64,000 nucleotides of DNA from Flavobacterium litorale (GCF_019613795.1 NZ_CP080429.1:2220501-2284500); one strand, 5' to 3'. Counted from the stretch's first letter, positions 35,265-45,547 are shown. Notes: generated from the sequence alone by a model not told the origin. Made by a program: numbers and translations.

Positions 35265-36350
35265 ATGAATAAACTTTATACTATTGCATTAGCAATACTA
35301 TCTGTAGCTGCTTTTGCACAAGATGGTAGTCCTGCATCACCGTACTACGACGGTTTCAATTTCGAACAAACAGGTACCGCATTAAGAAGTGCACTCGCCA
35401 ATAAAATAACCACCACACACGTAAACGAACTATCGTATACGCCAGAAGTATGGAATGCGTTAAAGATTGTAGACCGTGATCCTGATTTTGCAAATTATGT
35501 GTTACTATTATATGGCTATACCGATAATGTATGCCCTTCGTCGCCATCTACAGACAGCCAACACAGAAGACGAGATAGAGATAGCAACGGCGGAAGCCCA
35601 AGTTGTGAGTGGAATAGAGAGCATGTTTTTCCACAATCGTTAGGAAACCCCGATTTAGGTCAGGTAGGTGCTGGTGCAGATGCACACCATTTACGTGCCT
35701 GTGATGTTGACCGTAACGGACAACGAAGCAACAAGCTATTTACATCAGGCTCGGGTAACTCAGGCGATTCAGGTAGTGGCTGGTACCCTGGTGACGAATG
35801 GAAAGGCGATGTAGCCAGAATATTAATGTACATGTACTTACGTTACGATACCCAATGCCTACCCACTAGTGCAGTTATGGGCGGAACTATAGCTAGTGAC
35901 CCTAATATGCCTCTTTTATTATTACAATGGAATGCAGAAGACCCTGTAACAGAATACGAAGATACCAGAAACACTTATTTAGGAAACGCTAGTAATACGT
36001 ATGGGCAAGGTAACCGTAACCCATTTATAGATAACCCATACCTTGCTACACAAATTTGGGGTGGTCCTGTAGCACAAGATAGATGGACAACTGCAACTAC
36101 AGCTGATTTCTTTAGCGCACAACTATCAGTATACCCCAACCCAACAAGCAATCAGGAAATTACCATTTACAGCGAAACAGAGCTTGAAGAGATACAGCTT
36201 ATTAACCTAAACGGTCAGTTAATACAGTACATACAAAAGCCCGAAGCTGCAAACGACACCTACACGTTAGAAAATTTAGCGCAAGGTTTTTATATTTTAA
36301 GAATGACATCGGGTGAGCATACCGCTACCCAAAAAATCATAGTTAACTAA
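35265..36350 (+). CDS. extracellular endonuclease I with T9SS sorting domain
   Basis: 361 residues with signal peptide MNKLYTIALAILSVAAFAQ. The nuclease domain of the EndA/Bsn type (about 25-265) shows CEWNREHVFPQS, where the His acts as general base, and ADAHHLRACDVDRNGQRSN. The last 70 residues (LSVYPNPTSNQEITIYSE to TATQKIIVN) are a type-A C-terminal sorting domain for the Type IX system. The enzyme should be secreted and degrade extracellular DNA or RNA as a nutrient. Confidence 0.93.
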   Translation: MNKLYTIALAILSVAAFAQDGSPASPYYDGFNFEQTGTALRSALANKITTTHVNELSYTPEVWNALKIVDRDPDFANYVLLLYGYTDNVCPSSPSTDSQHRRRDRDSNGGSPSCEWNREHVFPQSLGNPDLGQVGAGADAHHLRACDVDRNGQRSNKLFTSGSGNSGDSGSGWYPGDEWKGDVARILMYMYLRYDTQCLPTSAVMGGTIASDPNMPLLLLQWNAEDPVTEYEDTRNTYLGNASNTYGQGNRNPFIDNPYLATQIWGGPVAQDRWTTATTADFFSAQLSVYPNPTSNQEITIYSETELEEIQLINLNGQLIQYIQKPEAANDTYTLENLAQGFYILRMTSGEHTATQKIIVN

Positions 36351-36375
36351 TAACTTTGTTTTAGTAAATATATTG

Positions 36376-36405
36376 AGCCTCCTTTTCGGGAGGCTTTCCT
36401 TTTTA
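36376..36405 (+). terminator. terminator of the endonuclease I gene
   Basis: AGCCTCC (36376-36382) pairs with GGAGGCT (36389-36395) across TTTTCG; a pyrimidine-rich run with Ts follows. It lies 25 bp after the stop codon. Confidence 0.75.
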
Positions 36406-36463
36406 CAAATATATACGTATAAACAAATTCCCAACTAAAACGTTATAGTAATAGCAATTTCTT

Positions 36464-36471
36464 TACATTTG
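36464..36471 (+). promoter_or_regulatory. -7 element before the serine dehydratase gene
   Basis: TACATTTG matches TAnnTTTG, 44 bp before the ATG. The -33 position reads GTT, a weak match. Confidence 0.45.
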
Positions 36472-36515
36472 CAAACTGTATTTAAAGTAATTTTGTAAAA
36501 ATAGGTAGTATTGTT

Positions 36516-37940
36516 ATGAACGAATGTATCTCTGTTTTCGATATGCTTAAAATTGGTGTGGGTCCCTCTAGTTCGCATACTTTAGGTCCTTGGCGCGGTG
36601 CTGAACGTTTGCTAAACGAGCTTCGTGAAAAAGACATTTTTAATGACGTTAATCGCATAAAAGTAGATTTATATGGTTCGCTATCGCTTACAGGCAAGGG
36701 ACATGCCACCGACTTGGCTGTAATGTTAGGTTTATGTGGTGCCGACCCTGAATATGTACCTGTAGAAAACATAGAAGCCACTATTGCAACAATTACTAAC
36801 ACTAAAAAGTTAATACTCGGTAACGAAAAAGAGATTGATTTTTGCCCAGAAAATGATATTATTTTCAATAAAGATTTTCTTCCTTTTCATGCTAACGGGT
36901 TTACATTTACAGTCTATACCGATAGTACTGCATATGCATCCACATTCTACTCCATAGGTGGTGGTTTTGTAGTTAAGGAAGAGCGCACTAATGCTAAAGA
37001 GAATGAAATTTTAAAAGAGTCGTTCCCCTACCCTTTAGATAAAGCAGCCGAATTATTAGAGTACACCAAATCGTTAGATAAAAACATATCGGAAGTTGTT
37101 TACGAAAACGAGAAATCGCTTCGAAGTGAAGATGAAATACACAACGAGTTACTACGGGTATGGAATACCATGTTGGAATGTATGTATACAGGTTGCCATA
37201 CCGAAGGGATACTTCCTGGAGGATTAAATGTACGCAGACGTGCTTATGATATGCACCAAAAAATGATTGGCGATTTACCTTACAACTCGCCACAAGAATG
37301 GCTACAGGTAATACGCAAAACTGAGGTAAAGTTTAGGCAAATACTAAAATGGGTATCGTGTTTTGCCCTTTCGGTAAACGAGGTTAATGCCGCTTTAGGG
37401 CGCGTAGTTACTGCACCTACTAATGGTAGTGCAGGTGTTATACCTGCTGTATTAATGTACTATATGGTTATAGAAAACCATGAAGCCGACGAAAAACATA
37501 TTAAACAATTTTTAATGGTTGCAGGTGTAATAGGCAGCATCTTTAAAAAAGGTGCAACCATATCGGCAGCTATGGGCGGATGCCAAGCAGAAATCGGCGT
37601 TTCTTCAGCTATGGCAGCAGCAGCACTTTGCGAGGTTATGGGTGGTACACCAGAACAGGCACTAATAGCAGCCGAAATTGCAATGGAGCATCATTTAGGG
37701 CTTACTTGCGACCCAATTGCAGGGCTAGTACAAATACCTTGTATAGAGCGTAACACAATGGGGGCTATTAAGGCAATTAACGCTGCCGAATTGGCTTTGG
37801 AAACCGATCCTAAAAATGTAAAAGTACCTTTAGATAAGGTTATAAATACAATGTGGGAAACGGCTAGAGATATGAACAACAAGTACAAAGAAACATCCGA
37901 AGGTGGGCTTGCCGTAGCTGTTAATATAGCTGACTGTTAA
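36516..37940 (+). CDS. sdaA: L-serine ammonia-lyase (iron-sulfur type)
   Basis: 474 residues, single-chain bacterial L-serine dehydratase that converts L-serine to pyruvate and ammonia. The N-terminal beta domain opens with [16 protein letters not shown]. The alpha domain contains [35 protein letters not shown] and [20 protein letters not shown], which together supply the cysteines for the [4Fe-4S] cluster. The cluster makes it oxygen-sensitive. Confidence 0.95.
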   Translation: MNECISVFDMLKIGVGPSSSHTLGPWRGAERLLNELREKDIFNDVNRIKVDLYGSLSLTGKGHATDLAVMLGLCGADPEYVPVENIEATIATITNTKKLILGNEKEIDFCPENDIIFNKDFLPFHANGFTFTVYTDSTAYASTFYSIGGGFVVKEERTNAKENEILKESFPYPLDKAAELLEYTKSLDKNISEVVYENEKSLRSEDEIHNELLRVWNTMLECMYTGCHTEGILPGGLNVRRRAYDMHQKMIGDLPYNSPQEWLQVIRKTEVKFRQILKWVSCFALSVNEVNAALGRVVTAPTNGSAGVIPAVLMYYMVIENHEADEKHIKQFLMVAGVIGSIFKKGATISAAMGGCQAEIGVSSAMAAAALCEVMGGTPEQALIAAEIAMEHHLGLTCDPIAGLVQIPCIERNTMGAIKAINAAELALETDPKNVKVPLDKVINTMWETARDMNNKYKETSEGGLAVAVNIADC

Positions 37941-37949
37941 AAACTTAGA

Positions 37950-38414
37950 TTACTGCAACTCTATTTTATGCCGAGTATCCAGTAAATAAATTATTTTCCA
38001 GCCCTTATTGCTTTTAAATAACTGGAATGAGTTTACACCTGTATGTACAAGTTCGTTTCGCATATAAAATTCATACGGAGTCCATACATGTGCCATACCT
38101 CCATCTACCTGTATCTTGTAGTCCAATAGGCGTTCTTCAATCTCAGCATCTTTGGGTATCGCGTTTATCAATTCGTAAAACATTTCTTTAGATGTAACAA
38201 TTCGTTTAAACTGATTTTCTCCCTGCGGTTTAATTACAGACTGGATTATAATATCGTCACTACAAACCAATTGTATTTTTAACGTATCAGCAGTATGCAA
38301 ACCTTCAAAAAAAGTAGTAATAGTCGCTTTTATATCTCTTTCTATAGCCTTATCTTCTTGGGCGTTTAATACCAATGTAATACAGCAAATAAATACTAAT
38401 GCTATCTTTTTCAT
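37950..38414 (-). CDS. exported NTF2-like (SnoaL/DUF4440) protein
   Basis: 154 residues from ATG 38414 (MKKIALVFICCITLVLNAQ signal peptide); 29 codons of open frame upstream are unlikely to be coding. The mature part is a cone-shaped NTF2-like fold: helix AIERDIKATITTFFEGLHTADTLKIQLV followed by strands VWTPYEFYMRNELVHTGVNSF and LFKSNKGWKIIYLLDTRH. The ligand or partner is unknown. It is convergent with sdaA, 9 bp apart. Confidence 0.8.
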   Translation of the reverse strand: MKKIALVFICCITLVLNAQEDKAIERDIKATITTFFEGLHTADTLKIQLVCSDDIIIQSVIKPQGENQFKRIVTSKEMFYELINAIPKDAEIEERLLDYKIQVDGGMAHVWTPYEFYMRNELVHTGVNSFQLFKSNKGWKIIYLLDTRHKIELQ

Positions 38415-38548
38415 TACTCTTAAGGGTTTTAATATCATGCTATTAGTAGCTGTAAACCTACAGGTGTTACACAAGGGGTTAATAATATAAGTGTACGCCA
38501 TTTAATATTCTTACAATTTAGTACTTTTACAGCTCTAAAATAATAGTC

Positions 38549-39367
38549 ATGTCTACTGCTAAAAAGGATTACAAAAGAGTTACTACAAGGTCGTTAACGG
38601 AAATGAAACTGAACGCCGAAAAAATATCGATGCTTACCGCATACGATTATACTATGGCAAAAATAGTAGATACTGCTGGAGTTGATGTAATATTAGTAGG
38701 CGATTCTGCCTCTAACGTAATGGCAGGACACGAAACTACGTTACCTATTACACTCGACCAAATGATATATCACGCATCATCTGTAGTACGAGCTACATTG
38801 CGTGCATTGGTAGTAGTAGACCTTCCTTTTGGTAGTTACCAATCGGACCCTAAAGAGGCACTACGCTCTTCTATACGTATAATGAAGGAGAGTGGCGGAC
38901 ACGCTGTTAAAATGGAGGGTGGTAGCGAAATAAAAGACTCTATTAAAAAAATACTTAATGCAGGTATACCTGTTATGGGGCATTTGGGGTTAACGCCACA
39001 ATCCATTTATAAATTTGGTACTTATACAGTAAGAGCCAAAGAAGAAGCTGAAGCTCAAAAACTGATTGACGACGCTAAGATGTTAGAAAGAATCGGCTGT
39101 TTTGCGATAGTATTAGAGAAAATCCCTGCAGCATTGGCAAAAAGAGTATCAGAGAGTATTTCTATTCCTGTTATTGGTATTGGTGCTGGTAGCGGCGTAG
39201 ATGGCCAGGTACTTGTAATACACGATATGCTAGGCATGAATAACGAATTTAACCCTCGTTTTTTACGTCGATACATGAATTTGTTTGAGGGTATGACTAC
39301 AGCGATATCACAATATGTTACCGACGTTAAATCGGAAGATTTCCCGAACGAAGCCGAACAATATTAA
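38549..39367 (+). CDS. panB: 3-methyl-2-oxobutanoate hydroxymethyltransferase
   Basis: 272 residues, standard PanB length. It uses 5,10-methylene-THF to make ketopantoate for pantothenate and CoA. Motifs are [42 protein letters not shown] (metal-binding Asp), [26 protein letters not shown] and the C-terminal [15 protein letters not shown]. It is 24 bp upstream of the RluA-like gene and likely co-transcribed. Confidence 0.96.
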   Translation: MSTAKKDYKRVTTRSLTEMKLNAEKISMLTAYDYTMAKIVDTAGVDVILVGDSASNVMAGHETTLPITLDQMIYHASSVVRATLRALVVVDLPFGSYQSDPKEALRSSIRIMKESGGHAVKMEGGSEIKDSIKKILNAGIPVMGHLGLTPQSIYKFGTYTVRAKEEAEAQKLIDDAKMLERIGCFAIVLEKIPAALAKRVSESISIPVIGIGAGSGVDGQVLVIHDMLGMNNEFNPRFLRRYMNLFEGMTTAISQYVTDVKSEDFPNEAEQY

Positions 39368-39391
39368 TAGATTTTTGGAGTAAGAATATCT

Positions 39392-40081
39392 ATGAAAGTT
39401 GTATCGAATAAAAATAACCTACAGGTACTTTACGAGGATAACCATATTATTGCTGTAAACAAACGTGTAGGCGATATTGTACAGGGCGATAAAACAGGCG
39501 ACAAACCACTTAGCGATGTAATTAAAGAGTATATTAAGGAGAAATACAATAAGCCTGGAGCTGTTTATTTGGGGGTGGTACATAGGCTGGACAGACCCAC
39601 TACTGGTATTGTAGTTTTTGCTCGCACATCTAAGGCACTTACTCGGCTTAATGATCTTTTTAAAAACAGAGAAACGCAAAAAACATACTGGGCAGCCGTT
39701 AAAAACAAACCCGCTAAGGATAATGATGTACTTTTGCATTATTTAGTACGCAACCCTAAAAACAATACTTCAAAAGCACATGCAAAAGAAGTACCTAACA
39801 GTAAAAAAGCGAGTCTCGATTATACTACGCTAAAAGAACTTAATAATTACACCATACTATCTGTTAACCTGCATACGGGCAGGCATCATCAAATTAGGGC
39901 ACAATTATCGGCTATAGGCTCTCCTATTAAGGGCGATTTAAAATATGGTTTTGACAGAAGCAACCCCGATGGCGGTATTCATTTACATGCGCGTAAATTA
40001 ACCTTTATACACCCCGTTACTAAAAAAGAGCTTACCATTAGCGCACCCCTACCCGACGATGTTATATGGAATAGTATATAA
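39392..40081 (+). CDS. RluA-family RNA pseudouridine synthase
   Basis: 229 residues. The catalytic motif VHRLDRPTTGIVVFARTSKAL contains the active Asp, followed by YWAAVKNKP and the TGRHHQIRAQLSAIGSPIKGDLKYG helix-strand. It lacks an S4 domain, and the start VLYEDNHIIAVNK is typical of small RluA or TruC-like members. The target nucleotide in rRNA or tRNA is unknown. Confidence 0.93.
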   Translation: MKVVSNKNNLQVLYEDNHIIAVNKRVGDIVQGDKTGDKPLSDVIKEYIKEKYNKPGAVYLGVVHRLDRPTTGIVVFARTSKALTRLNDLFKNRETQKTYWAAVKNKPAKDNDVLLHYLVRNPKNNTSKAHAKEVPNSKKASLDYTTLKELNNYTILSVNLHTGRHHQIRAQLSAIGSPIKGDLKYGFDRSNPDGGIHLHARKLTFIHPVTKKELTISAPLPDDVIWNSI

Positions 40082-40239
40082 ATACACAATAATAGGTATT
40101 TCAGTATCATCAGCTATAATCTAAATTTGCAGCAGTATTATAGTTACAATTAGTAATTTTGTTAGTACAATTATTAATTTTTATTACATTTACACTAATC
40201 CCTATTACCAATATTCAATAATTATTTACAAATAGAAGT

Positions 40240-41583
40240 ATGAGAAAAATAGTACTATTAGCATTTTCTATTCTGAGTACAGCTACTTTTGCTCAAGAGC
40301 ATTTTTCGGGTATTAGCACCTCACGAAGAGTGGGGCTTTTAAATGCAAAACTAAACCCTGCCGAACTTGTTAACATGGAAAGTAAATACGAAGTAAACGT
40401 TTTTAACTTTAGTGCTAACGTGGCCAATAACAAAATGACGTTTGGCGACTTGGTGGGCGGTAATGATAATTTTGAAGAAATGCTTTTTGCAGGTAGCGAA
40501 CCACTTAATTTTCGTGGAGATATTGAAATATTGGGTCCTGCTTTTGGTTATAAAGTTGATAAATGGGCTTTTGGCATAACATCGTCAGCAAAAATACGAG
40601 TATCATTCGTAGATGTTAATACCACACTCGGTAATGCAGTAACTAATGGTGGTATAGATAATATTAGCGAAGTTTACGAAGTACTATCTGGTGAAAACCA
40701 GAGAGCTTCGGGGACATCGTGGGGTGAAATAGGACTTTCTATTGCACGAGAAGTTTACGATAGTGAGGAACATCGTATTAGTGCTGGTGCAACATTTAAA
40801 CTATTATTTCCTGGTACTTATGCCAATATGGGAGTGAGTAAATTTGAAGGTACCATAGAAAACAATGCTGGAAATGTAACACTTACTGGCGCAAGTGCTT
40901 CGGTTAACTTTGCATATTCAGGTTCTCTAGCAGGTGATTTCTCTGATAGCAATAATTTTACTGAGTTTTTTGCAGGCGGACTCAATGGTTTTTCTACTGA
41001 TATTGGAATAAATTATCAATGGAAAGCTATAGACTCTACAAAATATAGAATTAATGCAGGTTTAGCGATACGCAACTTGGGAAGTATGACGTTTAAAGAC
41101 GATAACAATGAGTCTACCAACTATGAACTGAGCATACAAGGAAATCAATCGTTAAACCTTAACCAATTTGAAGGTGCAAAAAGCATACAAGACGTTGAAA
41201 ACATATTATTAACTAGTGGTTTTTTAACTATGGAACAAGCAGGTAGCGATTTTAAAGTAAAGTTACCCGCTGTACTATCTACCTATGCCGATGTAAATAT
41301 TTACGATAACTGGTACGCAACTGCTTACCTACAGCAAAGAATGAATGAAGATAACGATAACGACCAAATTGCGGTACAAAATATTTTAAGCATAACACCA
41401 CGTTTCTCCACAAAATATTTTGAGGCCTTTGCTCCTATTGCTAATAATGAAGTTTCGGGCTTCACGGCAGGAATCGGTTTTAGGCTGGGCGGTTTCTTTA
41501 TAGGCTCGGGTTCAATACTATCTGCAGCAATTGGCGATACCAACCAAGCAGATGCTTACTTTGGTTTCCGTACTAGTTTCTAA
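40240..41583 (+). CDS. outer-membrane beta-barrel protein, DUF5723-like
   Basis: 447 residues with signal peptide MRKIVLLAFSILSTATFAQ. Strand patterns such as GPAFGYKVDKWAFGITSSAKI and FTAGIGFRLGGFFIGSGSI run throughout, and the final DAYFGFRTSF ends in Phe, as in outer-membrane barrels. The N-terminal HFSGISTSRRVGLLNAKLNPAEL matches the start of DUF5723-type flavobacterial proteins, including the NPA motif. Function unknown. Confidence 0.7.
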   Translation: MRKIVLLAFSILSTATFAQEHFSGISTSRRVGLLNAKLNPAELVNMESKYEVNVFNFSANVANNKMTFGDLVGGNDNFEEMLFAGSEPLNFRGDIEILGPAFGYKVDKWAFGITSSAKIRVSFVDVNTTLGNAVTNGGIDNISEVYEVLSGENQRASGTSWGEIGLSIAREVYDSEEHRISAGATFKLLFPGTYANMGVSKFEGTIENNAGNVTLTGASASVNFAYSGSLAGDFSDSNNFTEFFAGGLNGFSTDIGINYQWKAIDSTKYRINAGLAIRNLGSMTFKDDNNESTNYELSIQGNQSLNLNQFEGAKSIQDVENILLTSGFLTMEQAGSDFKVKLPAVLSTYADVNIYDNWYATAYLQQRMNEDNDNDQIAVQNILSITPRFSTKYFEAFAPIANNEVSGFTAGIGFRLGGFFIGSGSILSAAIGDTNQADAYFGFRTSF

Positions 41584-41708
41584 TTTTTAATTACTGAAAC
41601 AAAGAGTCGGCAAAAGGCTGCTTTTTATTTAAATGCTAAAATGATTATAAAGTGACTACAACCTATGCTATATTTTTCTAATTTCATAAAAATAAAAAAC
41701 ACTATAAA

Positions 41709-42566
41709 ATGAAATGGAGAGGTAGAAGACAAAGTAAAAACGTAGAAGACAGAAGAGGCTTTTCGGGTAAAAAAATTGTTGCAGGAGGAGGTGTTGTAGG
41801 TATTATTATTGCGCTAATAACCGTTTTTATGGGTGGCGGTGATAGTAGTACTATATTAAATGATATAGGCAATCAGTTACAACAGAGTTCGCAACAAGTT
41901 GAACCTATCGAGCTTACTGAGCACGATAAAGAGATGGGAGCTTTTGTACGTACCGTAGTTGCTGATACAGAAGATGTATGGAGCAGAATTTTTGCTGAAC
42001 AAGGTATGACGTACGAAGAGCCCGTGCTGGTGCTGTTTCGGGATGGCGTACAAACTGCCTGTGGCGGTGCTTCGTCTGCATCAGGACCGTTTTATTGTCC
42101 ACTTGATAAAAAAGTGTATATGGACTTATCATTTTTTGATGAACTACAATCTCGGTTTGGTGCTAAGGGTGGTGATTTTGCAATTGCATATGTAATAGCC
42201 CACGAGGTGGGGCACCATGTACAAACGTTATTGGGTACTTCTAAAAAAGTACGACAATTACAAAGCCAAACCAACAAAACAAGAGCTAATGAGCTTTCGG
42301 TAGCTCAAGAATTACAAGCAGACTTTTACGCAGGATTATGGGCACATTATAACCATGAAATGAATAACATACTGGAAGATGGTGATATAGCCGAAGCATT
42401 AAGTGCCGCACATGCGGTAGGCGATGATGCTATACAAAAAAGAACGCAAGGGCATGTAGTGCCTGATAGTTTTACACACGGAACTTCAGAACAACGTATG
42501 TACTGGTTTAAAAAGGGGTTTACAACTGGCGATATTAACCAAGGCAATACGTTTGAGTCACTTTAA
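41709..42566 (+). CDS. neutral zinc metallopeptidase (YpfJ / KPN_02809 family)
   Basis: 285 residues. A basic N terminus and one membrane helix (about 23-42, VAGGGVVGIIIALITVF) precede a metalloprotease domain with HEVGHHVQ (165-172); the third ligand region is AQELQADFYAGLWAHYN. Conserved TACGGASSASGPFYCPLDKKVYMD carries a Cys pair. This family is membrane-anchored with the domain outside the membrane; the substrate is unknown. Confidence 0.93.
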   Translation: MKWRGRRQSKNVEDRRGFSGKKIVAGGGVVGIIIALITVFMGGGDSSTILNDIGNQLQQSSQQVEPIELTEHDKEMGAFVRTVVADTEDVWSRIFAEQGMTYEEPVLVLFRDGVQTACGGASSASGPFYCPLDKKVYMDLSFFDELQSRFGAKGGDFAIAYVIAHEVGHHVQTLLGTSKKVRQLQSQTNKTRANELSVAQELQADFYAGLWAHYNHEMNNILEDGDIAEALSAAHAVGDDAIQKRTQGHVVPDSFTHGTSEQRMYWFKKGFTTGDINQGNTFESL

Positions 42567-42596
42567 CAGGTTGTTATTTGTATTTTATATTACAGT

Positions 42597-42824
42597 TTAA
42601 GCGTCTCTTTGTGCAATAATGCGCCATTGGTCGTTTAGGTACTTTACTTTATGCACATCTTTCATAATAAGCTCTCTTTCCTCCTCATAATATTCAGGAT
42701 CTTCGCTACCATATTCATCAACCTCTCCTGCCCTTTCTAAAATATTATCAAGTACAGGTTTTAGCTTATCCTTTACCAATTGTGGCATTGTATTAAATAA
42801 TTCTTCAAGTTCTTTTTTAAACAT
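42597..42824 (-). CDS. small acidic hypothetical protein
   Basis: 75 residues, largely helical (FKKELEELFNTMPQLVKDKLKPVLDNILERAGEV) with a Glu-rich middle. It follows the small XRE gene by 27 bp on the same strand. It is not recognised. The pairing of a small HTH protein with a small partner suggests a regulatory or toxin-antitoxin-like pair, but no toxin fold is visible. Confidence 0.6.
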   Translation of the reverse strand: MFKKELEELFNTMPQLVKDKLKPVLDNILERAGEVDEYGSEDPEYYEEERELIMKDVHKVKYLNDQWRIIAQRDA

Positions 42825-42851
42825 TTTATTGTTTTTATATGTTACTATCTG

Positions 42852-43079
42852 CTATACCTTAAATAGCTCCCCTACCTGAACACCTAGTGCATTGGCAATT
42901 CTAACTAGCTTGTCTATACCCATAACTTGCTTACCAGCAATATACCTTCTTAATGCTTCAATATCCAAATCAGCATCGGCAGCTACATGCCTAACCTTCA
43001 ATCCTTTTTCGTGTATTACTTCTCTTATACGTTTTCCAACTTGGACAACAATTTCGGGAATTTCTTTTTTTCTTGTCAT
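42852..43079 (-). CDS. small XRE-family HTH protein
   Basis: 75 residues from ATG 43079 (MTRKKEIPEIVVQ); an ATG five codons earlier at 43094 is also possible. The helix-turn-helix lies at about 16-70: KRIREVIHEKGLKVRHVAADADLDIEALRRYIAGKQVMGIDKLVRIANALGVQVGELF. It is almost only a DNA-binding domain. It is divergent from a 59-residue ORF, separated by about 100 bp. Confidence 0.82.
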   Translation of the reverse strand: MTRKKEIPEIVVQVGKRIREVIHEKGLKVRHVAADADLDIEALRRYIAGKQVMGIDKLVRIANALGVQVGELFKV

Positions 43080-43189
43080 ACCCAAATATATCATTCCAAC
43101 AATAAAAAAGTAGTAACGTTTTTATCCAGTCAAATTTAACCGTTTTTAATATATTTGTAGTCCAATTCTAAATTACAAACAATACAATA

Positions 43190-43369
43190 ATGAGCCCGAA
43201 AAACTATAAAGCGGAAGCTGTTGATAATGTCAAGGAAAAAATAAAAATTTGGAATATGTTTTTAAATGAGATTGCAGATGATAATAATGACGATAGACTA
43301 ATTAAAGAATATATTTTAAGAAAAATTGACACCCTAAAAAAATCATTAGAAGTATTACTGCTAATATAA
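43190..43369 (+). CDS. small hypothetical protein (59 codons)
   Basis: ORF from ATG 43190 to TAA 43369. Its product is a charged helical peptide (NVKEKIKIWNMFLNEIADDNNDDRLIKEYILRKI). A -7 element TATATTTG at 43150-43157 lies 33 bp upstream, with no good -33. It is divergent from the small XRE gene. No family recognised; it is likely real because of the promoter, the regular amino-acid composition and the stop before yifB. Confidence 0.5.
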   Translation: MSPKNYKAEAVDNVKEKIKIWNMFLNEIADDNNDDRLIKEYILRKIDTLKKSLEVLLLI

Positions 43370-43403
43370 TAGCAGCACACACACTAATAGAAAATATAAT
43401 TAA

Positions 43404-44939
43404 TTAACCTAGCCACCCTTCTCTATCCAAACTACGGTATTGTATCGCTTCTGATATATGATGCGAAGCAATAGTATCAGACCCCTCTAAATCAGCAATA
43501 GTACGGCTTACTTTTAATATTCTATCATAAGCACGCGCCGATAGGTTTAATCGTTCCATAGCCGTTTTTAGTAATTGTAACGAAGGTGTATTTAGTTTAC
43601 AAAACTCTCGTAACTGCTTTGTACTCATTTGTGCATTGTAGTGCACATTTTGAGAGGTTTCAAAACGTGCTGTTTGTATTTCGCGTGCTTTGGTAACACG
43701 TTTACGGATAGCAACACTACTTTCGGCTTTTTGGCTATCGCTAAGTTTATCAAAAGGCACAGGCGTAACTTCGATATGGATATCAATTCTGTCTAATAAT
43801 GGTCCTGATATCTTACTTAGGTAGCGCTGCATTTCGTGTGGCGAGGAACTAACAGGAGCATCAGGATCGTTAAAATAACCTCCTGGGCTCGGGTTCATAC
43901 TTGCTACCAACATAAACGACGACGGGTAGGTTATAGTAAACTTAGCGCGGCTTATGGTTACTTCTCTATCTTCTAACGGTTGCCGCATAACTTCGAGTAC
44001 CTCACGCTTAAACTCAGGCAATTCATCTAAAAATAGTACACCATTATGCGCCATAGATATTTCTCCAGGTTGTGGATAACTACCTCCACCTACAAGTGCT
44101 ACATTACTAATGGTATGGTGTGGGCTACGAAACGGACGCTGATTCATCAATCCCACATTTTTAAGCTTACCTGCTACACTGTGTATTTTTGTTGTCTCTA
44201 ATGCTTCCCGTAACGTCATGGGTGGTAATATGCTAGGCAAACGTTTGGCTAGCATTGTTTTACCTGCACCGGGTGGTCCTATAAGTATTATATTGTGTCC
44301 GCCAGCAGCAGCTATTTCCATACAGCGTTTTATACTTTCTTGTCCTTTTACATCGCTAAAGTCGTATTCAGGAAAGTCGAGCGTTTTATAAAACTCCTCT
44401 CTTGTATTTATTGTAGTAGGTACAATGGTAGTTTTACCATCAAAAAAATTAATAACTTCTGTTACATTATCTACACCATAAACATCTAATCCTGCTACTA
44501 TAGCAGCTTCTTTTACGTTTTGTTTTGGTAGAAAAAAGCCTTTAAATCCTTCTTCTTTTGCTTTTATGGCAATAGGTAATACCCCTTTTATGGGTTGCAA
44601 ACTACCATCTAACGATAACTCGCCCATAATAATGTATTTACCAACTTCATCTGCATTAATCTGGCTGCTAGCAGCCAATATACCTATGGCCAAAGTTAAA
44701 TCGTAAGCAGAGCCTTCTTTACGGAGGTCAGCAGGTGCCATGTTAATCGTAATCTTTTTTCCCGGTAGGTTGTAACCGTTGTTCTTTAAAGCAGCTGCAA
44801 TACGGTAACTACTTTCTTTAACGGCATTATCGGGTAATCCAACCAAATGATAACCAATGCCTTTATCAATATTAACTTCTACAGTAATTGTTGTAGCCTC
44901 AACACCAAAAACAGCACTTCCAAAAACTTTTATAAGCAT
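43404..44939 (-). CDS. comM: YifB/ComM family Mg-chelatase-like AAA+ ATPase
   Basis: 511 residues. An N-terminal Lon-protease-like fold (VEVNIDKGIGYHLVGLPDNAVKES, KKITINMAPADLRKEGSAYDL) is followed by an Mg-chelatase AAA+ domain with Walker A GPPGAGKTM and Walker B FLDELPEF. The C-terminal MgChl helical domain includes NLSARAYDRILKVSRTIADL. ComM forms hexameric rings that migrate Holliday branches in natural transformation in other bacteria. Confidence 0.93.
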   Translation of the reverse strand: MLIKVFGSAVFGVEATTITVEVNIDKGIGYHLVGLPDNAVKESSYRIAAALKNNGYNLPGKKITINMAPADLRKEGSAYDLTLAIGILAASSQINADEVGKYIIMGELSLDGSLQPIKGVLPIAIKAKEEGFKGFFLPKQNVKEAAIVAGLDVYGVDNVTEVINFFDGKTTIVPTTINTREEFYKTLDFPEYDFSDVKGQESIKRCMEIAAAGGHNIILIGPPGAGKTMLAKRLPSILPPMTLREALETTKIHSVAGKLKNVGLMNQRPFRSPHHTISNVALVGGGSYPQPGEISMAHNGVLFLDELPEFKREVLEVMRQPLEDREVTISRAKFTITYPSSFMLVASMNPSPGGYFNDPDAPVSSSPHEMQRYLSKISGPLLDRIDIHIEVTPVPFDKLSDSQKAESSVAIRKRVTKAREIQTARFETSQNVHYNAQMSTKQLREFCKLNTPSLQLLKTAMERLNLSARAYDRILKVSRTIADLEGSDTIASHHISEAIQYRSLDREGWLG

Positions 44940-45005
44940 GTAGTAATTTTTATAAAATCGAAAGTACTGAAAATTATTTATACAACTGTTATACTATTAA
45001 CAACA

Positions 45006-45033
45006 AAAAAGGTAGCTATATAGCTACCTTTTT
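45006..45033. terminator. bidirectional terminator, perfect palindrome
   Basis: AAAAAGGTAGCTAT and ATAGCTACCTTTTT form a perfect 28-bp palindrome with A and T runs at its ends. It closes the gene for the exported protein at 45053 and separates it from yifB. Confidence 0.85.
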
Positions 45034-45052
45034 CAAACTGATTTACTTAAAA

Positions 45053-45547
45053 CTATCTAATGTTAGCGATTACTTTATCTCTTTCGATTGCGTAATCTTG
45101 GTAAGCAGATGGATTATTATCAAAATAAGTTCTTACAGGTTTTCCTGTAGGGAGCTCATCCTTAATAATAAAATCGCCTTTATAATCGCCCTCGTAGCTT
45201 TGAGTAACTAAACCTTCGTTTTCACAACCTGAACCTGTTTGCATAATTGCGGAAAAACCGATGCTTTGCTGTCCATCTTTACCTGTAAGCGTTATTATTA
45301 TTCTGTATTTGTAACAATTATTATCCCAGCTTATCATATCAACCTGCACGTCAGGAGTACCAGCCAATACTGGCTCTGTAGATTTTATAATAAATTCTCT
45401 ATTGGAAGTATCAGTTACTTTTGCAGTACCTTCATTATTAGTTGCAACATCATCTTTAGAGCAAGATAGAATGCTTAAAACTAGAATAAACAGAAATGGA
45501 ATAAAAATTAATTTTTGGATTGTTGTATATAATGAACTTTTTTTCAT
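45053..45547 (-). CDS. putative lipoprotein, paralogue of the next upstream gene
   Basis: 164 residues. The lipoprotein signal MKKSSLYTTIQKLIFIPFLFILVLSILSC has a lipobox (SILSC). The mature domain has two cysteines (NNCYKYRI and GSGCENEG) and ends with LPTGKPVRTYFDNNPSAYQDYAIERDK. The neighbouring gene at 45590 shares the cysteine spacing, the GKP turn and the Y-x2-Y-x3-R ending, so these arose by tandem duplication. No known family was recognised. Confidence 0.7.
   Translation of the reverse strand: MKKSSLYTTIQKLIFIPFLFILVLSILSCSKDDVATNNEGTAKVTDTSNREFIIKSTEPVLAGTPDVQVDMISWDNNCYKYRIIITLTGKDGQQSIGFSAIMQTGSGCENEGLVTQSYEGDYKGDFIIKDELPTGKPVRTYFDNNPSAYQDYAIERDKVIANIR

Noticed and set aside
41584..41635. 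Hairpin after the DUF5723-like gene (GTCGGC to GGCTGC)
   Set aside because: The arms do not pair well enough to call a terminator.
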